DNA of 64,000 nt from Halomarinibacterium sp041392125 (GTDB lineage: Bacteria; Bacteroidota; Bacteroidia; Flavobacteriales; Flavobacteriaceae): NCBI GenBank assembly GCA_041392125.1, contig JAWKMR010000005.1, forward strand, positions 62,001-126,000. The letters are read 5' to 3'. Below are positions 54,478 through 64,000 of the stretch, piece by piece. The number at the start of each line of letters is the position of its first letter. Position 1 is the first letter of the stretch. The notes beneath the pieces are model-generated. The model saw only the letters and a list, made by a program, of their open reading frames with translations. It was not told the DNA's origin and searched no databases. The position numbers and the translations under genes are program-made.

Positions 54478-57282
54478 CTATTGCAGTTGCAACAAAAGTT
54501 TAATTTCGGCAATCTCTTTCTTTAATTGTTCAATTTCTGTGTTTTGCTTTTCAATAATTTGCTGTTGTTCTTGAATAGCCTTGATAGCAATCGTTCCAAA
54601 ACCTGAATAATCTAACATGTAAGGTACTTGTTCCCCATTTTCTTTAGTAGGTTCTTTAACTAATTGAGGAAATACCGTTTCGACCTCTTGCGCAATAAAA
54701 CCAATATACTTTTTAGTATCTGTTTGATGCTTAAAATTATAATCTACCACTCTAAGTTTCTTTACTCTTTCTATAACCGTTTCCATTTCTGAAATGTTTG
54801 TTTTCAGATTTCTATCGGATATGGCCGTATAGGCTCCTGTGGTACCATTAAATCCTCCACGTGGGGCATTGTTAAAATATAAAAACAAATCGGTTAGAGA
54901 GGAAGCATAGAAATGCCAGCGATCGGCATCAATAGCATTTGAAATAGACAACCCATTGGTAACCCCATCCGGGTGATTAACATGAACTGAGGTAGAAGGA
55001 GCGGTTGTGCCAAAGCCAGTAAACCCGCTAAAATAGCCTCTTCCTAAAAAGTACCCTGCATAGCTTCCTGTTTTTTGAGCATCAGAATAGATGCCATAAT
55101 GGGTACCTCCTGCAGTAGTACTTATCACGTTATAGGATCCATATTTAGTACCTGTCCCCGTTCCCGAAAGAGAATTGTAAATACCCCAATGGTCTGAACT
55201 GCCCGAATTGCTAATGGTAGTTCTAACACCTACTTGCGAGCCTGTTCCGGAGCCTCCCATTTCATTCCGAAGCCCTTGATGAGCCCCGGAACCACCGCTG
55301 TTTATTTGGTTAAAAAAGCCGTAATGTATTCCATTTCCTGTTACAACAGAATTAAAACCATTATACACTCCGGTTAAATTCCCATTGCCAATCGAGGCAT
55401 TGTTAAAAGAATTCCATTCTCCCGTTAAGGAGCCTGTCCCTCCAAAAAAATTATTGTGTGTGCCAGTATGGAAGCCATTACCTGTCCCTGTAAACGTATT
55501 ATTAGTACCATAATGATCTGAATTACCTGAATTGGAAATACTATTTTGCATACCGTATTGAACCCCTGTACCAGAACCTGACAATGTATTTGAAACCCCC
55601 CAATGGTTCGCATTACCTGTATTGCTGATATCGGTTCTTACACCTACCTGAGTACCGGAACCCGTCCCCCCCATTTCATTTCGAAGCCCTTGATGTCCAC
55701 CTGAACCGCCACTGTTTATTTGATTAAAAACTCCGTAATGTACACCATTACCTGTCACTACTGCATCAAAACCATTGTATAGCCCTCTTAAATCTCCATT
55801 ACCTATGGCTGCATTATTAAAGGAATTCCATTCACCGGTTAATGTACCTGTCCCAGCAGAGAAGGTATTGTTGGTTCCTGTATGAGTACCACTACCAGTA
55901 CCACTAAACGTATTAAAGGCGCCGTAATGTTCTGCATTACCACTATTAGAAATGGCATTTTCTATTCCATATTGAATTCCTGTACCATTTCCAGACAAGC
56001 TATTGTAGGTCCCCCAATGCTCGGCACTACCTGTATTACTAATAGTTGTTCGAACACCTACCTGTGTGCCGGAACCCGTGCCACCCATTTCATTTCGAAG
56101 CCCTTGATGTCCACCTGAACCGCCACTGTTAATTTGGTTAAGCGTTCCAATGTGTAATCCATTGCCTATTACGGTTGTATTAAAATTATTGTAGGCACCA
56201 AATAAAAAACCATCGCCAATTGTCCCACCATTATAATCGTTCCAAATTCCAAATAAATTCCCTGAGCCATTAGAAAAAATGTTATGTGTGCCGATATGAT
56301 ACCCAGACCCAGCCCCACTAAAGGCGCTATACATTCCCCAATGGGAAGTGTTATTTGAATTATTTATCTCATTGTGTATCCCTATTTGATAGCCATTTCC
56401 GGTTCCCGACAACCCATTATAAACTCCCCAATGATCGCCGTTCCCTGTATTGCTAACACTATTTCGAATCGCCATCTGACCACCATTTCCAGTTCCGGTT
56501 AATAAATTTCGTACCCCTTCATGAAATCCTAAGCCATTTCCAGACAAGGTGTTTACCACTCCAAAGTGATCGCTATCGGAAGAATTTGAAATTGTGTTTT
56601 GAACTCCAGATTGAGTGCCTGTTCCCGAACCAGACAATTCGGTAACCAATCCATAGTGCTCTCCTGAACCACCTCCATTTAAAGTTGAATACATGCCTCT
56701 TTGTATTCCATTCCCATTTGTTAAAACTCTACCAAAAACCCCTACCATAGCAGCATCGGACGAGTTTGTGATTTCGGAAAGCAAACCGTAGGTAGTGGTA
56801 TTGGCCGAACCACTCATAACGACAGAAACCCCTCTCCCTCCATTGGGCTCTTCTACTTCTAATCGCCAATTGGCTGTATTCTTACCAATAGCTATATTTC
56901 CAAGGGTGTATTTATCATCGTTAATATCGTTTGGTGATGAAGTAGTGCCTTCTTCATACCAATCATGGTCGCCAGCTGGTGTTGAAGAAGTGGTAAGACG
57001 TTCCCAAAGGCTACCATTGAAATAGTAATACCCTACCCCGCTTCCTCCAGTAGTGGCAGCATTGGTATTGTAAATTAAAAGTCCCGTGGCAGCTGTATTT
57101 ATGCCATCGAGTACGGTGTCTGTAACATCTGACAAGGATACCTGCGGAATAAGGATTCCTTTATTTGTCGAAGATATATCTAATAATGAAGACGGATCCG
57201 GCGTGGTAGTACCAATACCTACTTGTGCCAAAGAGGTATTAATAACCAAAAAGCAAATGAAAAAAAAAGCCCCAATTCTCAA
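54478..57282 (-). CDS. Giant secreted fibre-like protein C with S74 chaperone domain
   Basis: 934 residues. Signal peptide about 1-19, shared head ('VGIGTTTPDPSSLLDISS'). Repeats about 150-760 include longer internal duplicates (about 120-130 residues) such as 'GSGGHQGLRNEMGGTGSGTQ', repeated three times with minor variants. The S74 domain has Ser822 and Lys827 ('SDRNLKTNI') but is more diverged than A and B ('YIGFIAQEVETVFPQL'). Coiled-coil end. It is downstream of a regulator gene on the same strand and followed by the relic of another. Confidence 0.85.
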   Translation of the reverse strand: MRIGAFFFICFLVINTSLAQVGIGTTTPDPSSLLDISSTNKGILIPQVSLSDVTDTVLDGINTAATGLLIYNTNAATTGGSGVGYYYFNGSLWERLTTSSTPAGDHDWYEEGTTSSPNDINDDKYTLGNIAIGKNTANWRLEVEEPNGGRGVSVVMSGSANTTTYGLLSEITNSSDAAMVGVFGRVLTNGNGIQRGMYSTLNGGGSGEHYGLVTELSGSGTGTQSGVQNTISNSSDSDHFGVVNTLSGNGLGFHEGVRNLLTGTGNGGQMAIRNSVSNTGNGDHWGVYNGLSGTGNGYQIGIHNEINNSNNTSHWGMYSAFSGAGSGYHIGTHNIFSNGSGNLFGIWNDYNGGTIGDGFLFGAYNNFNTTVIGNGLHIGTLNQINSGGSGGHQGLRNEMGGTGSGTQVGVRTTISNTGSAEHWGTYNSLSGNGTGIQYGIENAISNSGNAEHYGAFNTFSGTGSGTHTGTNNTFSAGTGTLTGEWNSFNNAAIGNGDLRGLYNGFDAVVTGNGVHYGVFNQINSGGSGGHQGLRNEMGGTGSGTQVGVRTDISNTGNANHWGVSNTLSGSGTGVQYGMQNSISNSGNSDHYGTNNTFTGTGNGFHTGTHNNFFGGTGSLTGEWNSFNNASIGNGNLTGVYNGFNSVVTGNGIHYGFFNQINSGGSGAHQGLRNEMGGSGTGSQVGVRTTISNSGSSDHWGIYNSLSGTGTGTKYGSYNVISTTAGGTHYGIYSDAQKTGSYAGYFLGRGYFSGFTGFGTTAPSTSVHVNHPDGVTNGLSISNAIDADRWHFYASSLTDLFLYFNNAPRGGFNGTTGAYTAISDRNLKTNISEMETVIERVKKLRVVDYNFKHQTDTKKYIGFIAQEVETVFPQLVKEPTKENGEQVPYMLDYSGFGTIAIKAIQEQQQIIEKQNTEIEQLKKEIAEIKLLLQLQ

Positions 57283-57398
57283 TTTTTTAATGTTTTATAA
57301 TTTGGGGCTAAAATTGCAATTTATAGGGTTGCCACTCAATACCGAAAATGGGGGATGCGAGTAAAAAATTGGGAATAAATTTACTAGCAACCGCTAAG

Positions 57399-58043
57399 CT
57401 AATTTGAAGTTCGCACCAAACTTTCTTGAATAGCTTTGGCAACGGCCTCTGTGCTGGAATTTACATGAAGTTTTGTATAGATATTTTTCATATGGGTTTT
57501 TACTGTTTCCACAGAAACCAATAATTCTCCTGCAATCATTTTATAACTCTTTCCTAAGGTTAATTGGAGTAATACACTTTTTTCCTTCTCGGTTAAATTA
57601 TAGTCTTCATGATCTGGTGGTTCCAGCCTGTTTTTAAACAACTGCAAGACTCTTCTTGCGATAGAAGGCGTCATGGGAGCGCCCCCTGTTTGGGCATCTC
57701 TTAAAGCTTCTATATAATCTGCCGGAGTGCTTGATTTTAGAATATATCCTGAAGCTCCTGCACAAATGGCTTTAAAAATGGAATCATCATCGGAAAAAAC
57801 CGTTTGGATAAGTACATGTATTTTTGGAAAATGGCCCTTAATAAGTTTCGTAGCTTCAATACCTGAAATGCCAGGCATTTCAATATCCATTAAACAAATA
57901 TCGCAATCTATTTTTTCAAGTTTTTCAATGAGGTTGTTACAATTTGGAAAGGCTGCCGTGCAAGTAAAGGAAGGCGTTACATCAATCAAAAGTTGTAAAC
58001 TTTCTCTTAAGTGAGTATTATCTTCAAAAATACAAATGTTCAT
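57399..58043 (-). CDS. NarL/LuxR-type response regulator
   Basis: 214 residues. Receiver with the acidic pair in 'IFEDN', the phospho-Asp in 'ICLMDIEMPG' and Lys in 'GYILKSSTP'; LuxR HTH 'TEKEKSVLLQLTLGKS' and 'SVETVKTHMKNIYTKLHV'. It is 74 bp downstream of the kinase gene on the same strand and presumably its partner. Fibre C begins 116 bp further on, so it may be read through from this pair. Confidence 0.93.
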   Translation of the reverse strand: MNICIFEDNTHLRESLQLLIDVTPSFTCTAAFPNCNNLIEKLEKIDCDICLMDIEMPGISGIEATKLIKGHFPKIHVLIQTVFSDDDSIFKAICAGASGYILKSSTPADYIEALRDAQTGGAPMTPSIARRVLQLFKNRLEPPDHEDYNLTEKEKSVLLQLTLGKSYKMIAGELLVSVETVKTHMKNIYTKLHVNSSTEAVAKAIQESLVRTSN

Positions 58044-58117
58044 TCCATACGCAATTAAAATACAATTTTAAGTCATCAAAACGGACAAATCAATACCTAA
58101 TTTGGGGGAAGCACTAC

Positions 58118-60130
58118 CTAAGCCAAGGGAAACTGCAATGTTATTTGTGTTCCTTTATTTTTTACCGATTCTATAGCCAAAGTCCCTTTTAATTCCCCTG
58201 CCCTGTTTTTCATATTGTGGAGACCATTGCCTCCTTTTACTTCTGTATCTGAAAAACCAATTCCTTCATCTTTGATAGTCATTTCTAACTTTTTCTGCTT
58301 TGCATGGATAACAATATCAAGGACCGAAGTGTTAGAATATTTAATAGCATTGTTTACTGCCTCCTTAAAAATAAGATACAGGTTTTTGCTTTGTTGCATA
58401 CTAAGTTTTACCGAATCCATACCCATAACCTGAAAGGTATGTTGTATATTTTTACTGGCACATAAATCGCTTGCAAAATTCTCCATTCGCTCCAAAAGTC
58501 CTATGCCATAAGCCTCATCGTTAGGCTTAAGCATCCAAACGATATCACTCATTTTATCCATAGTTTCATGAGCATTGGCTGCTACCTTATCCAAAATAGA
58601 TTGCTTGTTTTCAAACTGTTGTTGTGCTGCCATTTGACTTAACATATAAATACTACTCAAAGAGCTACCCACTTCATCATGCAAGTCTGCTGCTAACTGA
58701 TTTCTTAATTCTACCTCTTGCATTTTTTGTTGCATCCTATTTCGGTACATAAACATCCAAACGCCTAATGAAATAAAAAGAATCACTAATCCGGAAAGTA
58801 CCAACCAAAAACGCTGTTGCTTTAATTTTTCATTTTTAATGATTTGATCCTTTTGGAGTAAAGCAATTTGTTTTTCATTATTCGCTTTGTTGTACTTTTC
58901 CTCTATGGTTTTGAATTGGGTTTGAACATCGTTATTTCTTATACTATCATTGAGCTTAACGTATAGATTGGTGTATTCCAGTGCTTTATCATACTGTTTT
59001 AAATTGGTATAGTACGCTGCCAAGTTTTTATAACCTGCGGCTTCCTTGCTTATAGCGCCGGATTCTTTTAAAGTTTGAATATCTTTCAGAGCGGTTTCTG
59101 CATTCTCCTTTACTTTTGAAGTAGCTTCTTTAATTGCTAATATTTCCAGATCTGCTGCTATTACAGAAGAACTATCGCCTAATTTTTTTGCTAAGTGTTT
59201 ACTTTTTTCAAAATAAGATAAGGCTTTTTCGGTGTCCTCTTTTAATGAAAATATTTTTCCCAAATTAAGATTCACTTTTACCTCTTCTGTAGAGAGCTTT
59301 AAATCCTGTACAATCCGTAACGCTTTATGGTAGTGCAAAAGGGATTTCTCGTACGACCCAAGACCCATATAAATTCTACCCAAAGACTGTTCTGCATTTC
59401 CCAGTCCGCGGGTATCGTTCATTTCTTTTTTTAATGAAATTGATTTATTGATATAGGATATCGCTGATGCATATTGCTGAAGCTCTATATAACACTCCCC
59501 TATATTTTGATAACAAAAAGACTGCCCATTTTTATTTTGGGTTTGTTCAAATCCTTGTAATGCTTCGAGATAATAATTTAATGCCAAATTAAAATCGCTT
59601 AAGCCTAAATAAATATTACCAATATTAATAGCTTGCCCTGAGGATGCGTTTAAGTTTCCAGCCGCTAGAGAAGCTTCATAGGATTTTATAAAAAAGGGGA
59701 GTGATTCACCTATGTTACCTCTTTTTTTATGGATCAACCCCATGGTTGAGTAGTAATTTCCTTTAATGATATCACTATCGGGTCCTGTACTGGTATTTGC
59801 AATTGATTTCAACAGTTGGGCGTAGTAATTAGCGCTGTCTATTTGTGCCTGATTTTGATAAATAAGCGCCAATTGTGAGTAGGTTGAACTCATAGCTCTT
59901 TCATCCTTTACAGTTAACAAAAGCGACTTGGCTAACCATAAATACTTTTTTGACTTGTCACTATCCTTGCGTGAATATTCAATAGCTAGATAGTTGAGGG
60001 ATTTTATGGTGTTTAAATCCTTCTGATTTAATTTTACAATAGCTTCCAAACTATCTATTCTGGATTGTTGAGCAAGCAATTTAGAAGCCACTAGCAAGCA
60101 TAGAATAAAACAGAGGCTCCTAAGACTCAT
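58118..60130 (-). CDS. TPR sensor histidine kinase (HisKA_3)
   Basis: 670 residues. Signal peptide 1-20; at least seven TPR-like repeats (about 30-420, e.g. 'ALNYYLEALQGFEQTQNK', 'SLLHYHKALRIVQDL'); one membrane span near 440-460; the phospho-His484 in 'AADLHDEVGSSLSS'; HATPase_c ('FKEAVNNAIKYSN', 'DEGIGFSD', 'GNGLHNMKNRA'). It precedes its regulator by 74 bp and follows fibre gene D. TPR kinases are frequent in Bacteroidota; the signal is not known. Confidence 0.93.
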   Translation of the reverse strand: MSLRSLCFILCLLVASKLLAQQSRIDSLEAIVKLNQKDLNTIKSLNYLAIEYSRKDSDKSKKYLWLAKSLLLTVKDERAMSSTYSQLALIYQNQAQIDSANYYAQLLKSIANTSTGPDSDIIKGNYYSTMGLIHKKRGNIGESLPFFIKSYEASLAAGNLNASSGQAINIGNIYLGLSDFNLALNYYLEALQGFEQTQNKNGQSFCYQNIGECYIELQQYASAISYINKSISLKKEMNDTRGLGNAEQSLGRIYMGLGSYEKSLLHYHKALRIVQDLKLSTEEVKVNLNLGKIFSLKEDTEKALSYFEKSKHLAKKLGDSSSVIAADLEILAIKEATSKVKENAETALKDIQTLKESGAISKEAAGYKNLAAYYTNLKQYDKALEYTNLYVKLNDSIRNNDVQTQFKTIEEKYNKANNEKQIALLQKDQIIKNEKLKQQRFWLVLSGLVILFISLGVWMFMYRNRMQQKMQEVELRNQLAADLHDEVGSSLSSIYMLSQMAAQQQFENKQSILDKVAANAHETMDKMSDIVWMLKPNDEAYGIGLLERMENFASDLCASKNIQHTFQVMGMDSVKLSMQQSKNLYLIFKEAVNNAIKYSNTSVLDIVIHAKQKKLEMTIKDEGIGFSDTEVKGGNGLHNMKNRAGELKGTLAIESVKNKGTQITLQFPLA

Positions 60131-60248
60131 AACAATAGAAATTAATCTACTAAAAGTAGTTTAAAATTTGATTAGAAAAGAAAAAATATAGGCGAAACAC
60201 TTTTTTTACCTACTGAAAAAAATCAAAATGCAATTAAGACTTCTCTTT

Positions 60249-63197
60249 TTAAAGCTTCCTCACCAAAATATTGGCATTGCTGGAGCTTAATATTGGTGCA
60301 GGAGAAGCAGCGCCAAACACAGGGAAAACCCTGAAGGTTATTTGATCTCCGGCCGCTAAATAGATATCGTTTGTAAAGGAAAAATTTTGAGTGTAACTAA
60401 GGCTAAAATAGGCGCCATCTTGAACAAAAAGTTGACTATTATAAAATCCATTGACATACACTCTAAATCCCATGACCATTTGGTTGGTACCCGCACCATT
60501 AAAATCAACCGGCAAATTGGCGGTAATGGAGTATACCCCTGTAGATGGAACCGTATAGGTACCTGTAGCTGTATTGTAAGTACCTCCACCTAGATTATGG
60601 ACGACCGTAGGATAAACCACAGTGTATTCCACAGCATTGGTAAGTGAAACATTATTTGGGGTACTTATCTTTAGTGCCGGGCTACTATTACTTACCCAGC
60701 TAACATTTCCGGCACCATCGGTCTGCATAATTTGGTCTGCCGTACCTCTGGAAGCAGGTAATATATAATTATTTACTGCTGAAGTCCCTATGGAAACATT
60801 GCCTAAAAAATATCCTGCATAGCTGCCACTTTTGAGTACTTCGGAATACACACCATACTGGGTGCCCCCTGCGCTGTCTGAAATATAGTTATACGATCCA
60901 TACTTGGTACCAGAACCAGAGCCTACAAGACCATTATAAGTTCCAAAATGAGTACCCGTACCTGCCCCTGAAATAATGTTATTCACTCCAATTCGTTGCC
61001 CTGTACCAGCACCCTGAAGGTTATTATCGGTTCCAATATGCATACTGGAGGAAGAAGGGGTCATAAAATTATTGACACCCCGCTGTATACCACTCCCTGC
61101 TGTAATATTATTGTAAACTCCTGTATGTTCTCCAGCCCCGGTATTGGCAAGATTCAAATAAACTCCTATTTGTTGTCCCGAGCCGGTTCCTGAAAGCTGT
61201 TGAAAGGTACCATAATGATTTCCCGAACCATTCCCTAATAAATCATTATAGGTTCCAAAATGATTGCTATTGCCGGAATTACTTATACTGGTAAAAACCC
61301 CATATTTAAGCCCCAATCCAGTGCCGCCAATTTGATTATATAGCCCCATTTGGGTTGTATTACTTGCACTGGAAATTGTAGTATAATGACCATAGTGAAC
61401 GCTGGCACCAGAATTAATAATGTTGGTATAGCTACCATATTGGGTTCCGGTTCCGGTTCCCGATAATAAATTTTGGGTACCATAATGAAACCCCGTGCCA
61501 GAACCCGTTAATGAATTATAAACTCCAGTGTGAACCCCATCTCCGCTACTTGATATACTATTTGAAATAGTGGTTTGAGACCCAGACCCGGAGCCAGCTA
61601 AAGAATTTAAAACTCCAGTATGTTGCCCATTTCCAACATTACTGATAGAATTATACACTCCGGTATGTTCATTATCTCCGGCATTAGTAATACTATTTAT
61701 TATTCCACGCTGCTGTCCTGTACCATTACCTGCTAAAATGTTGTATATTCCCCAATGGTTACCCGAACCCACACCATTGAGTTGATTTTGCAATCCATAA
61801 TGGTTTCCATCTTGGCTATTATTAATAATATTGTTAATAGCATATTGATTTCCTGTACCATTCCCAATTATGGAAGTATTCATACCATAATGAGTCCCCG
61901 AGCCTGCCCCGGAAAGCGTATTAAGAATCGCTTGATGCGTATTATCCCCTGAATTTGTAATAGTGTTAGCAATACCTATTTGGCCTCCGGTACCAGATCC
62001 AGATAGTGCATTCAACATACCGCGATGTAATCCTGAACCCGAACCACTAAGCACACTATAAAATGAATTATGTTCTGCATCCCCAGAATTATTGATTGTA
62101 TTAAAAACAGCATATTGCATTCCGGTACCCGCTCCTGAAAGGGTATTGGTTGTTCCTATATGGATGCCGGATCCGGCTCCTAAAAGGGTGTTTGAAGATC
62201 CAATATGTTGCCCAGTTCCTGAATTACTTATAGATGAATTGACACCGTATTGAAATCCATTTCCGGTACCTCCCAAATTATTGTAAACCCCTTGGTGTAT
62301 TCCGGAACCTCCTGTTAAAAATTCATTGTACACTCCTGTTTGAACAGAAGTAGAGGTATTTGAAATTGTATTATAAACCCCACGTTGCTCTCCCGAACCA
62401 CTACCCGTCAAGCCATTAACAATACCGTAATGAACCCCGGTACCAGTACCAGATAATGAATTTAACATTCCGTAATGAAATCCATTCCCGGAATTGGATA
62501 TTGGATTGTAAACTCCTATTTGTTGACCCGAACCTGTTCCAATCATTGCATTATACAATCCATAATGAGTTCCGGTTCCTGTATTGGCAATATTATTGTA
62601 AATCCCCATAAGTGAACCACTTCCCGTACCTCCTATAAGGTTATATAAGCCTCTTGTAGTACCTGAACCTGTAAAGTTATTTTCATTATAAATTGAGCTA
62701 TTTATTCCCGTATCTGAATAGTTAGAATAAATACTAAGTGTTCTAGTTAAGGTTCCATCCGCCTGATTAAGTTCTAACAGATAATCGGCTGTGTTTTTAC
62801 CTATGGCCAAGTTTCCGAAGGTAAACTTATCATCTGTAATATTATCCGGTGGCGAGGTGGTACCTTCTTCATACCAATCAATATCACCTGTAGCCGTTGC
62901 TGAAGTAATTAATCGCTCCCAAGTGGCACCATTAAAATAATAATACCCCACTCCGCTTCCACCCGTAGTAGCTGCATTGGTGTTGTAAATAAGTAATCCT
63001 GTTGCTGCGGTATTTACCCCATCCAGCATGGTATCTGTAATATCCAAAAGAGATACTTGTGGAATAAGCATTCCTTTATTGGTTGAAGAAACATCTAGTA
63101 AAGAAGATGGATTAGGAGAAGTAGTACCGATACCAACTTGAGCAATTAAAACAAATTCTTGCATTAAAATTGCCATAAAAAAAATGACTCGTTTCAT
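60249..63197 (-). CDS. Giant secreted fibre-like protein D with C-terminal C1q-like domain
   Basis: 982 residues. Signal peptide and head match the other fibres ('VGIGTTSPNPSSLLDVSS', 'KGMLIPQVSL', 'GVGYYYFNGATWERL'). Repeats run from about 165 to 790, the longest uninterrupted repeat region of the locus. There is no S74 domain. After a beta-rich junction ('GTADQIMQTDGAGNVSWVS') residues 840-982 resemble the C1q/TNF-like jelly roll ('GTYTVPSTGVYSITANLPV', 'LAAGDQITFRV'), which also forms trimers. It is upstream of the kinase gene on the same strand. A domain swap at the C-terminus relative to A, B and C. Confidence 0.82.
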   Translation of the reverse strand: MKRVIFFMAILMQEFVLIAQVGIGTTSPNPSSLLDVSSTNKGMLIPQVSLLDITDTMLDGVNTAATGLLIYNTNAATTGGSGVGYYYFNGATWERLITSATATGDIDWYEEGTTSPPDNITDDKFTFGNLAIGKNTADYLLELNQADGTLTRTLSIYSNYSDTGINSSIYNENNFTGSGTTRGLYNLIGGTGSGSLMGIYNNIANTGTGTHYGLYNAMIGTGSGQQIGVYNPISNSGNGFHYGMLNSLSGTGTGVHYGIVNGLTGSGSGEQRGVYNTISNTSTSVQTGVYNEFLTGGSGIHQGVYNNLGGTGNGFQYGVNSSISNSGTGQHIGSSNTLLGAGSGIHIGTTNTLSGAGTGMQYAVFNTINNSGDAEHNSFYSVLSGSGSGLHRGMLNALSGSGTGGQIGIANTITNSGDNTHQAILNTLSGAGSGTHYGMNTSIIGNGTGNQYAINNIINNSQDGNHYGLQNQLNGVGSGNHWGIYNILAGNGTGQQRGIINSITNAGDNEHTGVYNSISNVGNGQHTGVLNSLAGSGSGSQTTISNSISSSGDGVHTGVYNSLTGSGTGFHYGTQNLLSGTGTGTQYGSYTNIINSGASVHYGHYTTISSASNTTQMGLYNQIGGTGLGLKYGVFTSISNSGNSNHFGTYNDLLGNGSGNHYGTFQQLSGTGSGQQIGVYLNLANTGAGEHTGVYNNITAGSGIQRGVNNFMTPSSSSMHIGTDNNLQGAGTGQRIGVNNIISGAGTGTHFGTYNGLVGSGSGTKYGSYNYISDSAGGTQYGVYSEVLKSGSYAGYFLGNVSIGTSAVNNYILPASRGTADQIMQTDGAGNVSWVSNSSPALKISTPNNVSLTNAVEYTVVYPTVVHNLGGGTYNTATGTYTVPSTGVYSITANLPVDFNGAGTNQMVMGFRVYVNGFYNSQLFVQDGAYFSLSYTQNFSFTNDIYLAAGDQITFRVFPVFGAASPAPILSSSNANILVRKL

Positions 63198-63418
63198 CTT
63201 AATAAAACATTTGAAATAGTGGAAGATGCAATGCCCAAATAGTTCCTAACTATCAGATTTTTGAGATATATCAATAGGCATTTCATAACTTTTAATTAAA
63301 AAAGCGGGAGCCATGTAATACTTGGGGAACACAAATGTAATTTATTGGTTTGAAATAAAATACAGGTGAATCCCCTTTTTTTTATCGTAAAAAATTAGAA
63401 AATTTATAGTTGAAAAAA

Positions 63419-64000
63419 TTACTCTTTTTCCTTTTTAAGTGTTTCGATTTCCTTTTTTAGCGCTTCAATTTGTTCCTGTTGTTGTTTAATGGCATTGATA
63501 AGGATAAAGTCCATAGCACCATAATCTACACCAAGGTAATTCTCTTTGGTTTTTCCGTCTTCGGAAGTATATTCCCATTCTTTTACCATGTAGGGAGCCA
63601 CTTCCTGCAATTCCTGCGCAATGGTTCCTACTCCAGTTTCATGAGGCATTTCGGCTTTTCCATTGTATGTAAACCAAACGGGATTAATTTTTTCTAATAA
63701 AGAAAGCCCATCGGTAAAAGGTTTCACATCTTTCTTTAATTGCCTATCTGAAGCGACTGTCCAAGCACTAGATAAAGGCTTAGCAGCAGAATCAGTCTGT
63801 AGTTGCAATGCAAACCCAGGACTTGCCGTTCCAATACCTAATCTATAGGACACAAATACTCTCCCAGAAAAATAACCGGAAAAAGAACTACTATTAGAAG
63901 GATCTGTAATGGCGTAATAGCCTATCTGATTTCCAGAAGTTCCCAAAAGATTTGCGTAGGAGCCATAATTGGATCCTGTAGCAGCAACATCACCAACTAC
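63419..64000 (-). CDS. Secreted fibre-like protein E with S74 domain (partial, 5' end outside)
   Basis: The frame is open to the window end (64000), so the 5' part is missing. A TTG at 63946 is not the start: in-frame residues upstream continue with '...GSNYGSYANLLGTSGNQ', which fits the fibre repeats. The visible end is a short repeat stretch, 'GIGTASPGFALQL', then an S74 domain of another subtype: 'ASDRQLKKDV' with the Ser/Lys pair, 'GVGTIAQELQEVAPYMV' and 'DYGAMDFILINAIKQQQEQ', then a coiled coil. Less similar to the S74 domains of A, B and C than those are to each other. Confidence 0.82.
   Translation of the reverse strand, partial: VVGDVAATGSNYGSYANLLGTSGNQIGYYAITDPSNSSSFSGYFSGRVFVSYRLGIGTASPGFALQLQTDSAAKPLSSAWTVASDRQLKKDVKPFTDGLSLLEKINPVWFTYNGKAEMPHETGVGTIAQELQEVAPYMVKEWEYTSEDGKTKENYLGVDYGAMDFILINAIKQQQEQIEALKKEIETLKKEKE

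Noticed and set aside
54478..63197. Fibres as part of a prophage tail module
   Set aside because: S74 ends occur in phage fibres, but each of the four complete fibre genes has a bacterial signal peptide, and there are no capsid, tail, terminase or integrase genes nearby.
63946..64000. Start of fibre E at TTG 63946
   Set aside because: The frame continues to the window end with fibre-like sequence, so the gene is cut by the window.

Overview
This looks like a chromosomal segment of a marine-type member of the Flavobacteriaceae (Bacteroidota). The evidence is low GC, two proteins with type IX secretion (T9SS type A) C-terminal tails, many short lipoprotein signals, a BadF-type GlcNAc kinase beside pgi, a pgmB / GH65 phosphorylase / lipoprotein-amylase cluster, and secreted proteins that start with the flavobacterial 'AQVGIGTTTP' leader. 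No rRNA, tRNA, CRISPR array, IS element or origin was recognised.

Region 1 (1-10799, + strand) is the distal end of an extracellular contractile injection system (eCIS) operon. It opens with the C-terminus of a tape-measure protein and closes with the eCIS AAA+ ATPase. Between them lie a DUF4157 protein, a giant DUF4157 effector ending in an Ntox15 (Tde1-like, HxxD) nuclease domain, its Tdi1-like immunity protein, a peptidoglycan-binding CHAP protein, a multi-pass membrane patatin-like hydrolase and a peptidoglycan-binding muramidase. Genes overlap or nearly touch, except for one 87-nt gap holding a hairpin. The region reads as a contractile particle with a DNase cargo, cognate immunity and a set of envelope-degrading enzymes.

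Region 2 (10800-22160) is mixed: an M16 protease lipoprotein, a mono-haem cytochrome-like lipoprotein, an AraC regulator, a small secreted protein with the fibre-type leader, a membrane protein, comM/yifB, and a response regulator / histidine kinase / membrane protein cluster.

Region 3 (22160-31130, - strand) is central sugar metabolism: pfkA-gapA-nagK-pgi, preceded by a LacI-type palindrome, and pgmB - GH65 phosphorylase - amylase, whose candidate promoter contains an inverted repeat. Together they would convert maltose-type sugars to glycolytic intermediates.

Region 4 (31417-44912) is mostly housekeeping: dsbD, tilS, pabB, an FMN reductase, two T9SS-sorted proteins, a TPR/AraC membrane regulator, lpdA, a CPBP-type membrane protein, and an lrp gene divergent from a Cys/Met-metabolism PLP enzyme.

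Region 5 (44926-64000) is the most unusual. It holds five long secreted fibre-like proteins (one cut by the window end). Four have a shared N-terminal head and dozens of roughly 15-residue Gly/Thr/Asn-rich repeats. Four of the five end in an S74 intramolecular-chaperone domain and one ends in a C1q-like domain. They are interleaved with two TPR sensor-kinase / LuxR response-regulator pairs and a relic of a third regulator. Near-identical S74 DNA in two copies and the regulator relic show that the locus has expanded by duplication.
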